Assembly (NCBI RefSeq): GCF_003050615.1
Contig: NZ_NWBU01000006.1
Coordinates: 1-64,000 of the forward strand
Source of the DNA: Sphingomonas oleivorans
GTDB lineage: Bacteria; Pseudomonadota; Alphaproteobacteria; Sphingomonadales; Sphingomonadaceae
DNA: 64,000 nt
Direction of reading: 5' to 3'
Part shown: piece by piece, positions 17,018-25,176 of the stretch
How the letters are laid out: each line of letters starts with the position of its first letter
How positions within the stretch are numbered: position 1 is the stretch's first letter
The notes under the pieces: generated by a model
Databases searched by the model: none
Seen by the model: the letters and a program-made list of their open reading frames with translations, nothing else
What the model was told of the DNA's origin: nothing
Position numbers and translations under genes: made by a program

Positions 17018-18220
17018 TCAAAAGCGTGTCCCCGCCGACAGCGTCACGGTGGTCGCCGAATAAGCGTAGAAATCATTGTCGGCGCTGCGCTTCTCATGGC
17101 TGGCATTGAGGCCGATGCGCAGCGCGTCGCGCAGCGTGAACTGATAGCCTGCGGAGAAAGTGGTCGTGCGATCCTTCAGCCTCGGGATCGGCAGCAGCAT
17201 ATTATTCTCGCCGCGGAAGCGGCGGCCCGAGCGCGACGCGGCGAGGGTCAGTGCGCTGCGGGCGGAAAGCTGCATCTTGGTGGAGAGGCGGTAATCCGTC
17301 TGCACGATATAGGATGCGCCGAAATTGCTTTGGCTTCTCGCGCTGCGCTCGACGCCCACCGTCGTGGTGAAGCGCGGCGTGGGCGACACCGCGATCTCGC
17401 CTTCCCATCCCAGGCCGGAAAAGTCCTCCACCTCCTTCCGGTGCGGCTTCACGCTGAGATAGCTGAGCCCGATGCGGGATTTGACCCGGGGTGCGACCGC
17501 GCGATTGAAGACGACGCCATATTGATAGACGTCGGTGCCGTCGTCGATGCCCGTTGTCTCGAGCAGGCCTGGCCGGGCGAAGCGCTGATAGCTCGCCGAT
17601 AGCTGGATATCGCCTAGGCTGGGCTTCGCATAGCCCAGCGCGCCGCGGATGGTCTCCGTGCGAAGATCGTAGCGCCTTCGCGAATCCGCGCTGTTGCTGG
17701 CCCGGAGAAGGCCGCCTGTCACGCTGGGATAGAAGCCCGAGGGGCGCGGGCAGGCGAGCGTCAGCTGATAGTCCTGCGTGGTCTGCATATTGCCGACGGG
17801 CACGCCGAGCTCGGAGAGTTCGGTCTGGGCGATCTCCAGCCTGGCGCGGGGGGCGGCAGTGCAGCGGCCGCCGAGAAGAATATTGGCATTGGCGACGCCG
17901 TTCACGCGCGCCCGGTCCAGAAATTTGAACCGCCGGTGGAAGTCGTAGCCGGCATCGCCCGATATGGCCAGGCTGTGGAGCCCGATCTGGCGGCGGAGCT
18001 GGAAGCTGATGCCGGGCGTGATGCGCGTGTCGTCACGCCTGCCCGACAGGCGCTGCTCGTTCAATCGCAGCATATTGCTGTCATATTGCAGGCGGAGCGC
18101 AGGCGTCACCGACAGCCGGTCCGGCTCCGCTTGTTCCTGTGCAGCTGCGGGCCATGCGCAGGAAAGCAGCAGCATGGACGCGATGGCAAAGCCTGCCCGG
18201 CGGCGAGAAACGGGGGTCAA
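17018..18220 (-). CDS. Outer-membrane beta-barrel protein of EPS operon
   Basis: A 400-residue exported protein. With a TTG start at 18220 (overlapping the GH5 stop as TTGA) it has a clean signal peptide, with a basic start, hydrophobic FAIASMLLLSCAWPAAA and cleavage before QEQAEPD. The mature part begins VTPALRLQYDSNMLRL and alternates short amphipathic strands, ending in an aromatic residue (TRF), as expected of outer-membrane barrels. It resembles the BBP2/EpsL-type barrels found beside OPX genes, perhaps an extra exit pore or anchor. An in-frame extension to 18520 would only cover antisense of the GH5 gene. The function is inferred from context. Confidence 0.82.
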   Translation of the reverse strand: MTPVSRRRAGFAIASMLLLSCAWPAAAQEQAEPDRLSVTPALRLQYDSNMLRLNEQRLSGRRDDTRITPGISFQLRRQIGLHSLAISGDAGYDFHRRFKFLDRARVNGVANANILLGGRCTAAPRARLEIAQTELSELGVPVGNMQTTQDYQLTLACPRPSGFYPSVTGGLLRASNSADSRRRYDLRTETIRGALGYAKPSLGDIQLSASYQRFARPGLLETTGIDDGTDVYQYGVVFNRAVAPRVKSRIGLSYLSVKPHRKEVEDFSGLGWEGEIAVSPTPRFTTTVGVERSARSQSNFGASYIVQTDYRLSTKMQLSARSALTLAASRSGRRFRGENNMLLPIPRLKDRTTTFSAGYQFTLRDALRIGLNASHEKRSADNDFYAYSATTVTLSAGTRF

Positions 18221-19275
18221 TGGCCGCTGCTCCTGCTCGGGATATAGCGCTGCAGCACCGTCATCTGCGGCTTCGGCTGGCCACCGGACGGCTGGACGCT
18301 CTTGGGATATTTGCCCCACCAGGCCCCGCCCGCCCAATAGGCCCATCCCATCCAGGCGTCGGGACTGGCCCTGATATGGTCGAGCACGCGCGCCAGCATG
18401 CGCAGGCATTGATCGTTCGGGCCGACGCCGAATTCTCCCAGCAGGGCGCGATTGCCGGTCTTGCGCAGCCAGGCGGTGGCGGGGGCGACCCGCTTCTCGG
18501 CCGTCCGCCCGTCGACGCAATCCGGATCGGTGCCGGTGCCGCCGGCATCGAAATATTGATGCATTTCGAAGAGGAAATTATGTCCCGGATCGCGGAAACC
18601 GGCAAAGGCCGCCGCGTTCGATCCCGCGCCGCCGGACGTCCAGCTTGCCGCGCCCGTCCAATTGGTGCCGGGCACCAGGATGAGGTTCCTCGCACCGCTC
18701 CGGCGAATGGCGGACACGCTCCGGTCAACCATCTTGCGCCAGCGCCGTGCGGCGATCGCATGGGGCTCGTTCATCAGGCCGAAGGCGATCCGGGGCTGGC
18801 CGCGATAGCGTTGGGCGAGCTTCGCCCAGACGTCCGCCAGCATCGCGTCGCCGCGCGGCGTGCGATCGAGCGGGGCGGCCCGATATCTGCCGTAATTATG
18901 GATATCGAGGATGATGATCCGGAAATCCTTCAACTCCCCTATCGTCCGGTCCAGCCGCGCCATTTCCCTGTCGGCGAGGGGCGCGAACGGCGCGGGCTGG
19001 ATGCGTTCCCAAAGGATCGGAACGCGGACGATCTGCATGCCCGCGGCCAGGAAGGGAGCCGCGACCTTGCGGTCCGGATAGATATAGTCCTTCGCGTAAA
19101 TCCCCGGCTTGCGCGCAGAATTAAATTCACCACCCGCCAGATTTATTCCCGCAATGACGGGATGTTCCGGGCTTATGGAGGCCGAAGCCGCCGTTGTCGG
19201 AGCTATGAGGGCAAGTCCAATTGCTGCAATATTGGTCTTGCGTGACGCGGATGTCAGGACATCCCTTGAAAACAT
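18217..19275 (-). CDS. Secreted GH5 glycoside hydrolase (cellulase-like)
   Basis: A 352-residue secreted hydrolase. The signal peptide covers about residues 1-32. The TIM barrel shows INLAGGEFN, VRVPILWERIQP, DIHNYG, the acid/base FGLMNEPH (Glu170) and the nucleophile LLGEFGVG (Glu281), which define clan GH-A family 5. It would cut beta-glucosidic bonds. In EPS loci such enzymes trim, release or clear mis-exported polymer, and the GumD/GumM-type cellobiose-like backbone start is a plausible target. The ATG at 19275 was chosen for the signal peptide; a longer frame upstream is antisense. It heads the operon GH5-barrel-gumB-ATPase-gumC-CpsD. Confidence 0.88.
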   Translation of the reverse strand: MFSRDVLTSASRKTNIAAIGLALIAPTTAASASISPEHPVIAGINLAGGEFNSARKPGIYAKDYIYPDRKVAAPFLAAGMQIVRVPILWERIQPAPFAPLADREMARLDRTIGELKDFRIIILDIHNYGRYRAAPLDRTPRGDAMLADVWAKLAQRYRGQPRIAFGLMNEPHAIAARRWRKMVDRSVSAIRRSGARNLILVPGTNWTGAASWTSGGAGSNAAAFAGFRDPGHNFLFEMHQYFDAGGTGTDPDCVDGRTAEKRVAPATAWLRKTGNRALLGEFGVGPNDQCLRMLARVLDHIRASPDAWMGWAYWAGGAWWGKYPKSVQPSGGQPKPQMTVLQRYIPSRSSGH

Positions 19276-19422
19276 GCCATAAGGCGCCAATTGGCAAAGT
19301 CTGGGAATAGGGCCATGTCGCACGGCATTAAGTCGCATTACATGCCCATGAGATTGTACCATAAATCCTTTCCTGTTGCGGCGCGTTGGGCCTATCAGGG
19401 AAAAGCCGGCGTCACTGGAGCG

Positions 19423-20109
19423 ATGGAGGTTCGAGCCTTGGGCGATCAGCGCGACATTTTTTCGGTGGCGAACATCATCGAGCCCCTGGATGTCCAGCAG
19501 GCGCCGGTGGCGACCTCTTTCGGCATTGTGGGCGTCATCCTCGAACGCGGCGTCGTCACGGATGTCGGCCTGGTCGATGCCGCCAAGCCGCGTGCCGATG
19601 CCAATCCGTTGCGGCGGCTCGTCTATGAGCGGCCTTCCGGTGCCGAGATCGCGATCGAGGTGCCGGCCGAGATGAATGTGGTGCCGGGAGCCACCATCGA
19701 CGTCCAGTCCGTGACCATGCCCTCCGGCACGGTCGTCGCGGTCGCCGCGCGCGACAGCCATGATGGTCCCTGGATAGGATTGCGCGATAGCGGCGGATTG
19801 ATGCCGCTCTCGCGCTTCGAGCGGGGATATGTCGTCGGCGTGGCGGGGCTCGGCATGATCATGCTCGCCCAGACGATCGGGGCGCTTCCCAAAATGTCGC
19901 TTGCCGTCTCGATGACGGGTTGGTGCGCGGTTGCCGCGGGTGCGTCGCTCATCCTGTGGCTCGGCCTGCGGCGTCGTGTCGATCGCAAGGCGCTGCAGCG
20001 GCTGCTCGCGCTGCCGGATGCCGGGGATGTCGACCGGATCGGCGCCGCAGCGGAAGGGCGGGACGGCGGCGAGAAGTCGGTCGTCGCGCCAGCGGCGATG
20101 ACAGCCTGA
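19423..20109 (+). CDS. Hypothetical protein with two C-terminal membrane spans
   Basis: I do not recognise this protein. From an ATG at 19423 it is 228 residues long. In-frame ATGs reach back to 19291, but that would leave only 15 bp to the divergent GH5 gene. The N-terminal 135 residues look soluble and beta-rich (VANIIEPLDVQ, ATSFGIVGVILERGVVTDVGLVD, ATIDVQSVTMPSGTVVAVAARD). Two hydrophobic segments follow (about 142-160 and 167-183) and an acidic/alanine-rich tail. The soluble part could be cytoplasmic or periplasmic. Its position next to the EPS export operon suggests a link, nothing more. Confidence 0.6.
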   Translation: MEVRALGDQRDIFSVANIIEPLDVQQAPVATSFGIVGVILERGVVTDVGLVDAAKPRADANPLRRLVYERPSGAEIAIEVPAEMNVVPGATIDVQSVTMPSGTVVAVAARDSHDGPWIGLRDSGGLMPLSRFERGYVVGVAGLGMIMLAQTIGALPKMSLAVSMTGWCAVAAGASLILWLGLRRRVDRKALQRLLALPDAGDVDRIGAAAEGRDGGEKSVVAPAAMTA

Positions 20110-20707
20110 CCTCCTAGCCATCGAGCAGCCCCTCCGCCCCGCAACGGGCGGCGAGCCGCCATGGCCGGACGTGCGCGAACTTGCGCCGCATCCTCTCCCT
20201 GGACTGGAAGGTCGTCGCCAAGCCTCCTCCATCTTGATCGAACGCCAGCGCTGCGCGCCGAGCAGGATTGCCGCGGAGCGATAGGGCTGCTGCGGTGCGA
20301 AATGGACCATGTCGGCCGGGTCATATCACCCTGCCTGAACTGGCCGTTTATGCCGCGAATCCAACAATATATGTTGATAGAATAACAGCGGCATTTGACT
20401 ATTCGTGTCGATTGTGCGGCAGAGCGATTGTTGTTCCACGTCCGCAACATCGGTGAATATTTCAATATTCATGCGATGTGCAAGATTGTTAACCGTTTCT
20501 ATTCGGTAACATTATGCTCGCCTGGTCCATGGCTTTCCAATATGCTTCTATCCCGAAACGGGAGGTGCATGTGGTCGGTGCTTCGAGCGCGGTCCCGACC
20601 TATGATGAGGAGCAGAATGTCGCTCCGCTTTATCGCGCCATCGGGACCGCGCGGCAGGCAGGGGGAGGTCCGGCGATCCAGGCCTCGTTCAAGACGCAAC
20701 TATGCTG
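20110..20707. other. 598-bp gap between convergent genes, AT-richer core
   Basis: No intact gene is visible. The stretch 20340-20520 is clearly more AT-rich than its surroundings, and 20571-20685 holds a short glycosyltransferase-like relic listed separately. A GC-rich inverted repeat (20134-20139 with 20146-20151) lies just after the preceding stop but lacks a T-run. Confidence 0.5.
20571..20685 (+). pseudogene. Possible GT2 glycosyltransferase N-terminal relic
   Basis: This short plus-strand stretch encodes AVPTYDEEQNVAPLYRAI, which closely matches the conserved start of DPM/ArnC-type family 2 glycosyltransferases (VVPTYNEEENVAPLYR-like). No further domain follows before a stop near 20711, so it would be a fragment left by deletion at the edge of the EPS locus. 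The match is short and could be chance. Confidence 0.4.
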
Positions 20708-22102
20708 CTAGAACGCATTATTGTGCAGCAATACCCGGGATGTCGCGAAGACGATCTTGATGTCGCGCCAGAGCGTCCAGCCCGACAGATAATCCAGATC
20801 CGCCTGAACGCGATTGGTCAGATCGTCCGCGCATGCCGTCGCCCCGCGGAATCCGCGTATCTGCGCCAGCCCGGTCAGGCCGGGCTTGGCCGCATGCCGA
20901 CCCCAATAGCGCTGGTCCACCTCCCAGAAGAGTGCATCGCCCGCCGTCGAGGCCAAGGCGTGGGGGCGGGGGCCGACGATGCTCATATCGCCCTTCAGCA
21001 CGTTGAGAAGCTGCGGCAGTTCATCGATGCTGGTCGCGCGCAATATCCGCCCGATCCGGGTGACCCTGCGATCGTTGCGCGCGGTCGATATGCGGCCTTC
21101 CGCATCCAGGCTTTCCGAACGCATCGTGCGGAACTTGTAGATGGGGAATATCCGGTTTCCTTCGCCGATCCGCTTCTGCATGAAGAAGACCGGGCCGCCA
21201 TCCTCGAGCTTGATCAATATGGCGACGATCGCCCAGACGACGGCCAGCAGCGGCAGGCACCACAGGATCGCGCAGAGATCGAACGTCCGTTTGATGAAGC
21301 GCTCGCGTGCGCGCAGCGGGCCCCGGCCGACTATCGCGGTCGGCGCGCCATCGAACTGCTCCACGCCCAGGATGCCGAGCTGCTCCAGCTCGGGCATCAG
21401 CAGCTCGGTATCGATGTTCGCGCCCTTGAGCGCATTTGCCCAAGCCTCGCGCCGTGCCGGAGGACAGGAGACGATGATGCGATCGGCATTGCGGGCGAGC
21501 TGACCCAGCCTGTCCAGCGTGAAGGGGTCGTCGAGCCGGGGCTGCAGCCCCGCGGCGAGCGTGTCCACGACCTTCTCGCCCCGCCCGGCGGCCCGGGACG
21601 TGCCGTCGCACAGGATAAGCTTGTTGGTCGGGCCATCCGGCATGATGCGCGACGCCAGTCGGTCGAGCATGCTCCGCCCGGCGATCAGCAGCAGGGACGA
21701 GGCGAGCGTGCCCGAACTGACGATGAAGCGGGAAATCTCATCCCCGACCTGGAAGTAGAAGGCGATGCCGAAGACCAGAAATATCGCAGTTGCGAACGCG
21801 GTGAGCGCGCGCTTGATGCTGCGCGATGCGCTGTCCAGAATCTCGAAGCCATAGGCCCGGAGATTGAGCGCGGTCAGCAGGAAGACGGGGATGATGACCC
21901 CGATCAGGTTCCAGGTGACGGAATGGAACGGACTATGGTGGCGAACCAGGGAGGCGAGCATGAAGCCACTGCTGATGCTCACTATGTCGAAGGTCGCTGC
22001 TATGGCGTATAGCTGAATCCGTAGCCGCGATTTCGGGCGCTGGAAGATGCGATCATAGGATGGGTCGATCGTAAGACCCATGCGTGTCAGCATGATGTTC
22101 AT
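20708..22102 (-). CDS. gumD: GumD-like undecaprenyl-phosphate glucose phosphotransferase
   Basis: A 464-residue polyprenyl-phosphate hexose-1-phosphate transferase that would start EPS synthesis by placing glucose-1-phosphate on undecaprenyl phosphate. Four or so N-terminal membrane segments (about 30-150) and a soluble loop come first. The catalytic bacterial sugar transferase domain begins FIKRTFDLCAILWCLPLL and includes KFRTMR, DELPQLLNVLKGDMSIVGPRP and KPGLTGLAQIRGFRG. These match the GumD/WcaJ class. It is transcribed alone on the minus strand, separated from the other EPS genes by a 598-bp gap. The start is either of two nearby ATGs (22102 or 22081). Confidence 0.92.
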   Translation of the reverse strand: MNIMLTRMGLTIDPSYDRIFQRPKSRLRIQLYAIAATFDIVSISSGFMLASLVRHHSPFHSVTWNLIGVIIPVFLLTALNLRAYGFEILDSASRSIKRALTAFATAIFLVFGIAFYFQVGDEISRFIVSSGTLASSLLLIAGRSMLDRLASRIMPDGPTNKLILCDGTSRAAGRGEKVVDTLAAGLQPRLDDPFTLDRLGQLARNADRIIVSCPPARREAWANALKGANIDTELLMPELEQLGILGVEQFDGAPTAIVGRGPLRARERFIKRTFDLCAILWCLPLLAVVWAIVAILIKLEDGGPVFFMQKRIGEGNRIFPIYKFRTMRSESLDAEGRISTARNDRRVTRIGRILRATSIDELPQLLNVLKGDMSIVGPRPHALASTAGDALFWEVDQRYWGRHAAKPGLTGLAQIRGFRGATACADDLTNRVQADLDYLSGWTLWRDIKIVFATSRVLLHNNAF

Positions 22103-22374
22103 GGATTCCTGGCCTCATTGCTGCCCTATTCCACAGCAGAGATATTAGGCCAAAACCATCCCGGATGACAGCGAATATGGTGCGATGCACAATCACTATT
22201 TGCCTGTTCGTCGTGAGATTTTGCCAGCCCGTCGACATGTCTTCACGATAGCGCAAATTGACTTCCCGGGCGCATGTCGGTCGGCCGCGGCGCACATCAT
22301 GTGTCGGGGCAGGCGGGCATCGGCATATCAGGGAATAGGGGGCGCTGCTTCCGAGCGGAGCGCCGGCCTCGGGC

Positions 22375-22890
22375 CTAAAGTCGGCTGATCGCCGTGAAGA
22401 TCATGGTCCAGAGCAGCAGCGCGGCGACGATCATGGCGATCAGCTTGCGTCGGCGAGGCCAATGGTCTGCGCTTGCGGGGCCGAGCGGGAAATAGGGCGA
22501 TGACGCTTGGGCTCGATGCCCGGCCCGCGGCTCGGATATCGGCCTGCCGATCGGAAAAGGCGCCCATCTGGCGGAGCCGGCCTTCAGGGCGTCGGCTACC
22601 GTGCGAATGTCGAGCGGCATCGCGAAGCGCGCGTCTATGCGCCGATCCCGTCGCCGGATGATGCGGGCATCGATGGGATCCCGATCGGGCAGCTTGAGCC
22701 AGACCTGCTGGTCGACCGGGAGCGTGCTGTTCACTTCGGCCGAGAAGCCGTTGACGGAAAGATCATGCAGGACGATGTCCAGTCGATGATGCGAAGCCAT
22801 CCGGATATCGCCATCCGGACGCGGCTTCTGGCGGACATGCGGGCGGTCGTGCTGCGCGCCCTGCAGGAAAAGTTTGGCTGTAATTGCCAT
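22375..22890 (-). CDS. PilZ domain protein with C-terminal membrane anchor
   Basis: A 171-residue probable cyclic-di-GMP receptor. The PilZ binding residues are present: an RxxxR motif (Arg16-Arg20) and DLSVNG (Asp43-Gly48, the D/NxSxxG motif), followed by beta-strands (VWLKLPDRDPIDARIIRRRD). A linker leads to a hydrophobic segment at about 150-168 (IAMIVAALLLWTMIF) that could anchor it in the membrane with the PilZ domain in the cytoplasm. It lies 272 bp upstream of gumD on the same strand, so it may link c-di-GMP to EPS production, although co-transcription is not shown. Confidence 0.82.
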   Translation of the reverse strand: MAITAKLFLQGAQHDRPHVRQKPRPDGDIRMASHHRLDIVLHDLSVNGFSAEVNSTLPVDQQVWLKLPDRDPIDARIIRRRDRRIDARFAMPLDIRTVADALKAGSARWAPFPIGRPISEPRAGHRAQASSPYFPLGPASADHWPRRRKLIAMIVAALLLWTMIFTAISRL

Positions 22891-23226
22891 CCTGGCTCTC
22901 CTTTATGGATGCCATACTGCCTCTCCTTTATGGAAAATAAGTCTATCAGGCATGGAATTGCTTTCAACGGGAATTCCGTATCTCTCCAGCCATTCGCCAC
23001 GTTGATCGAACGTCCTGTGGCAGATCCGGCTGACCGATGGCCTTCGCACGGACTGCGCCGCAAGAGGTCGTGACTCAGGTCGCCGCCCAGGCGGAAAGGC
23101 GACGATCGCCCATGCCCGACATCCATGTCTGACACCCATGTCCGACAAGGGCCGAGATGCATTTCGCTGATCGATGGCGACCATGCGCCGGGATTGCTAT
23201 GCTGGCGGCTTGATCGCGGGGGTGAG
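22891..23226. other. 336-bp divergent region between PilZ and PaiB genes
   Basis: No gene is visible. It contains a repeated CTCTCCTTTATGGA (22896-22909 and 22921-22934) next to the PilZ start. Reversed, this gives two AGGAG-type ribosome-site-like segments. It also contains three 13-bp tandem repeats near 23110-23147, listed separately. It should hold the promoters of both genes. Confidence 0.5.
23110..23148. repeat. Three tandem 13-bp repeats, CCATGYCYGACA core
   Basis: Three head-to-tail copies start at 23110, 23123 and 23136 with the shared core CCATG(C/T)C(C/T)GACA. Two copies contain the odd palindrome TGTC-N-GACA. They lie about 80 bp upstream of the PaiB-type gene and look like an array of regulator sites. 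Confidence 0.55.
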
Positions 23227-23853
23227 ATGCCTGGTTCGTTGTTTGAACATTATTCCGATGCCGATGTCGTCGACCTGATCCATGACTATCCGCTGGCCTG
23301 GGTGAGTGCCGGCGATGGCGATGCGCGTCATGCCTCGCTCCTGCCACTTCTTGTCGAGCAGGATGGCGATCGGAGGGTGGCGCGGCTTCTCGGCCATATG
23401 GCGCGCAGCAATCCGCTATACGCCACGCTCACTGCCAATCCCCGCGCGCTCATCCTGTTCCAGGGGCCGCAGGGCTATGTCTCGCCGGGCCTCGTTTCCG
23501 ACCGAAGCTGGGTGCCGACCTGGAATTTCGCGCAGCTCCGCATCGAGGCAGAGGTCCGTTTCGAGCCGGAAGGCGGCGATGCGGCATTGGCCGCGCTCGT
23601 CGAGGCGATGGAGGCAGGACGGCCGGAGCCCTGGCATGTCGAGGAAAGCGGTGCGCGCTATCGCGGCATGGAGCGTGCCATAATCGCCTTCCGTGCCGAG
23701 GTGCGCGTAGTGCGTGGCCGCTTCAAGCTGGGCCAGGACGAGCGGCCCGAGATTCTGGCCGAGATCCTCCGCAATCATCCCGATCCTGCGCTGACGGCCT
23801 GGATGCGTCGCTTCAATCCGGGCCGCTGTCCGTCCGAAGCGAGCGCAGCATAG
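23227..23853 (+). CDS. PaiB-type FMN-binding negative regulator
   Basis: A 208-residue protein of the PaiB family, with a split-barrel FMN-binding fold. It starts MPGSLFEHYSDADVVDLIHDYPLAWV, then shows the family pattern ASLLPLLVE, LLGHMARSNPLYATL, ALILFQGPQGYVSPG and WNFAQLRIEAEV, and near the C-terminus a KLGQDERPE motif. In Bacillus PaiB acts as a negative regulator; most proteobacterial members have no proven role and may be small flavin-dependent enzymes. The ATG at 23227 is preceded by GGGGGTGAG. An in-frame ATG at 23125 would add an unrelated leader that reads through the tandem repeats. Confidence 0.87.
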   Translation: MPGSLFEHYSDADVVDLIHDYPLAWVSAGDGDARHASLLPLLVEQDGDRRVARLLGHMARSNPLYATLTANPRALILFQGPQGYVSPGLVSDRSWVPTWNFAQLRIEAEVRFEPEGGDAALAALVEAMEAGRPEPWHVEESGARYRGMERAIIAFRAEVRVVRGRFKLGQDERPEILAEILRNHPDPALTAWMRRFNPGRCPSEASAA

Positions 23854-23996
23854 CTGATAGTTGCGCAGCGCATCGAAAGAGCGTTGGGGCAGGGCGGTGA
23901 ACATGCGCGGGCTGCTCTGGCCGCTATTCCATGCACATCCACCGTTTCAAGCCGTCGTCCTGCTGTCGACCGAACCCGCGGCAGATCACCCTATCC

Positions 23997-25064
23997 TCAT
24001 GGCATATTGATGCTCATAGGATCAGCCTTCGTGCCCAAGATGGCACGGAGGTCCGACGCTAGCGCATCGACGCGGACCGGATCCGAGTCCCACGCGAACA
24101 TGAAGCGAGCGCCGCCGCCAATGAATGTATAGAAACGCCATCCGCGCTGTCTCAGCGCCTGAAGGCTTTGCTCCGGCGCGCGAATGAACACCGAATTAGC
24201 ATCGACCGGGAACATGAGTTCACAGCCCCGCAACCCTGACACCTGATCAGCCAGGCGCCGGGCACATGCATTCGCATGCGCGGCATTGCGGAGCCAGGCG
24301 CCGCTTGACAGCATCTCCACCCAAGGCGCTGCCAGAAAGCGCATTTTGGATGCCAGCTGCCCTGCCTGCTTGCAGCGATAGTCGAAACCCTCGGCGAGCG
24401 AATTGTCAAAGTACAGGACCGCTTCGCCGACGGCCATGCCGTTCTTGGTGCCGCCGAAGCAGAGGACATCCACGCCCGCCTTCCAGCTTATATCCGCAGG
24501 TTCGCAGCCGAGCGCCGCGCAGGCATTGGCAAAGCGTGCGCCGTCCATATGCAGTCGCAGGCCAAGATCGCGGCACGTCGCCGAAAGCGCCTGAATTTCG
24601 TCTATGGAATAGACTTGCCCGGTTTCCGTCGGCTGCGTGATCGTCACGGCCCGCGGCTTGGGGAAATGGATGTCGGAACGGCTGGCCGCAAGCGTGCGCA
24701 CCGCTTCCGCCGTCAGCTTCCCGCTCTTGGTCGCAGCCACGAGCAGCTTTGATCCGTTCGAGAAGAATTCGGGTGCGCCGCATTCATCGGTCTCGACATG
24801 TGCGGTCGATGAGCAAATCACGCTGTGATAGGATTGGCAGAGCGAGGCCAGAGCCAGCGAGTTCGCCGCTGTGCCATTGAATGCGAAAAAGACATCGCAG
24901 TTCGTTCGGAACAGCTCGCGGAAGGCGTCGGAGGCCCGTGCCGTCCAGCCATCCTCGCCATAAGCGGGCACATGCCCGACGTTCGCGGCCGCCATTGCCG
25001 CCCATGCCTCCGGGCAGATGCCTGCATAATTGTCGCTTGCGAACTGCTGAGTGCTGTTAGGCAT
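23997..25064 (-). CDS. Threonine aldolase family PLP enzyme (beta-eliminating lyase)
   Basis: A 355-residue fold-type I PLP enzyme of the low-specificity L-threonine aldolase family, which splits beta-hydroxy-alpha-amino acids into glycine and an aldehyde. Landmarks are FASDNYAGICPEA at the N-terminus, AHVETDECGAPEF (His89), LHMDGARFANA (Asp174 for the PLP nitrogen) and the Schiff-base lysine in FGGTKNGMAVGEA (Lys207). The start at ATG 25064 fits the family; further upstream the frame is antisense or intergenic. It is the last gene of a minus-strand run BKACE-SDR-aldolase (112 bp after the SDR stop). The true substrate may be another beta-hydroxy amino acid. Confidence 0.87.
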   Translation of the reverse strand: MPNSTQQFASDNYAGICPEAWAAMAAANVGHVPAYGEDGWTARASDAFRELFRTNCDVFFAFNGTAANSLALASLCQSYHSVICSSTAHVETDECGAPEFFSNGSKLLVAATKSGKLTAEAVRTLAASRSDIHFPKPRAVTITQPTETGQVYSIDEIQALSATCRDLGLRLHMDGARFANACAALGCEPADISWKAGVDVLCFGGTKNGMAVGEAVLYFDNSLAEGFDYRCKQAGQLASKMRFLAAPWVEMLSSGAWLRNAAHANACARRLADQVSGLRGCELMFPVDANSVFIRAPEQSLQALRQRGWRFYTFIGGGARFMFAWDSDPVRVDALASDLRAILGTKADPMSINMP

Positions 25065-25176
25065 CTTGCTGTCGATTGCTCCCGAACATTTGGCATCCGT
25101 TGCGACGCCACCGCCCGGAGGAGCAGCCGTCCGCACGCTATTCCTGAGAGAGCGGCGCATTACGGCGTCCGCGGTC

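Noticed and set aside
20134-20151. Terminator after the hypothetical membrane protein gene
   Set aside because: Six-base GC stem only and no T-run.
20702-22012. 436-codon plus-strand open frame
   Set aside because: Antisense to the gumD-like gene.
22896-23148. CRISPR array
   Set aside because: Repeats here are 13-14 bp, either tandem or two copies only, without spacer structure or cas genes.
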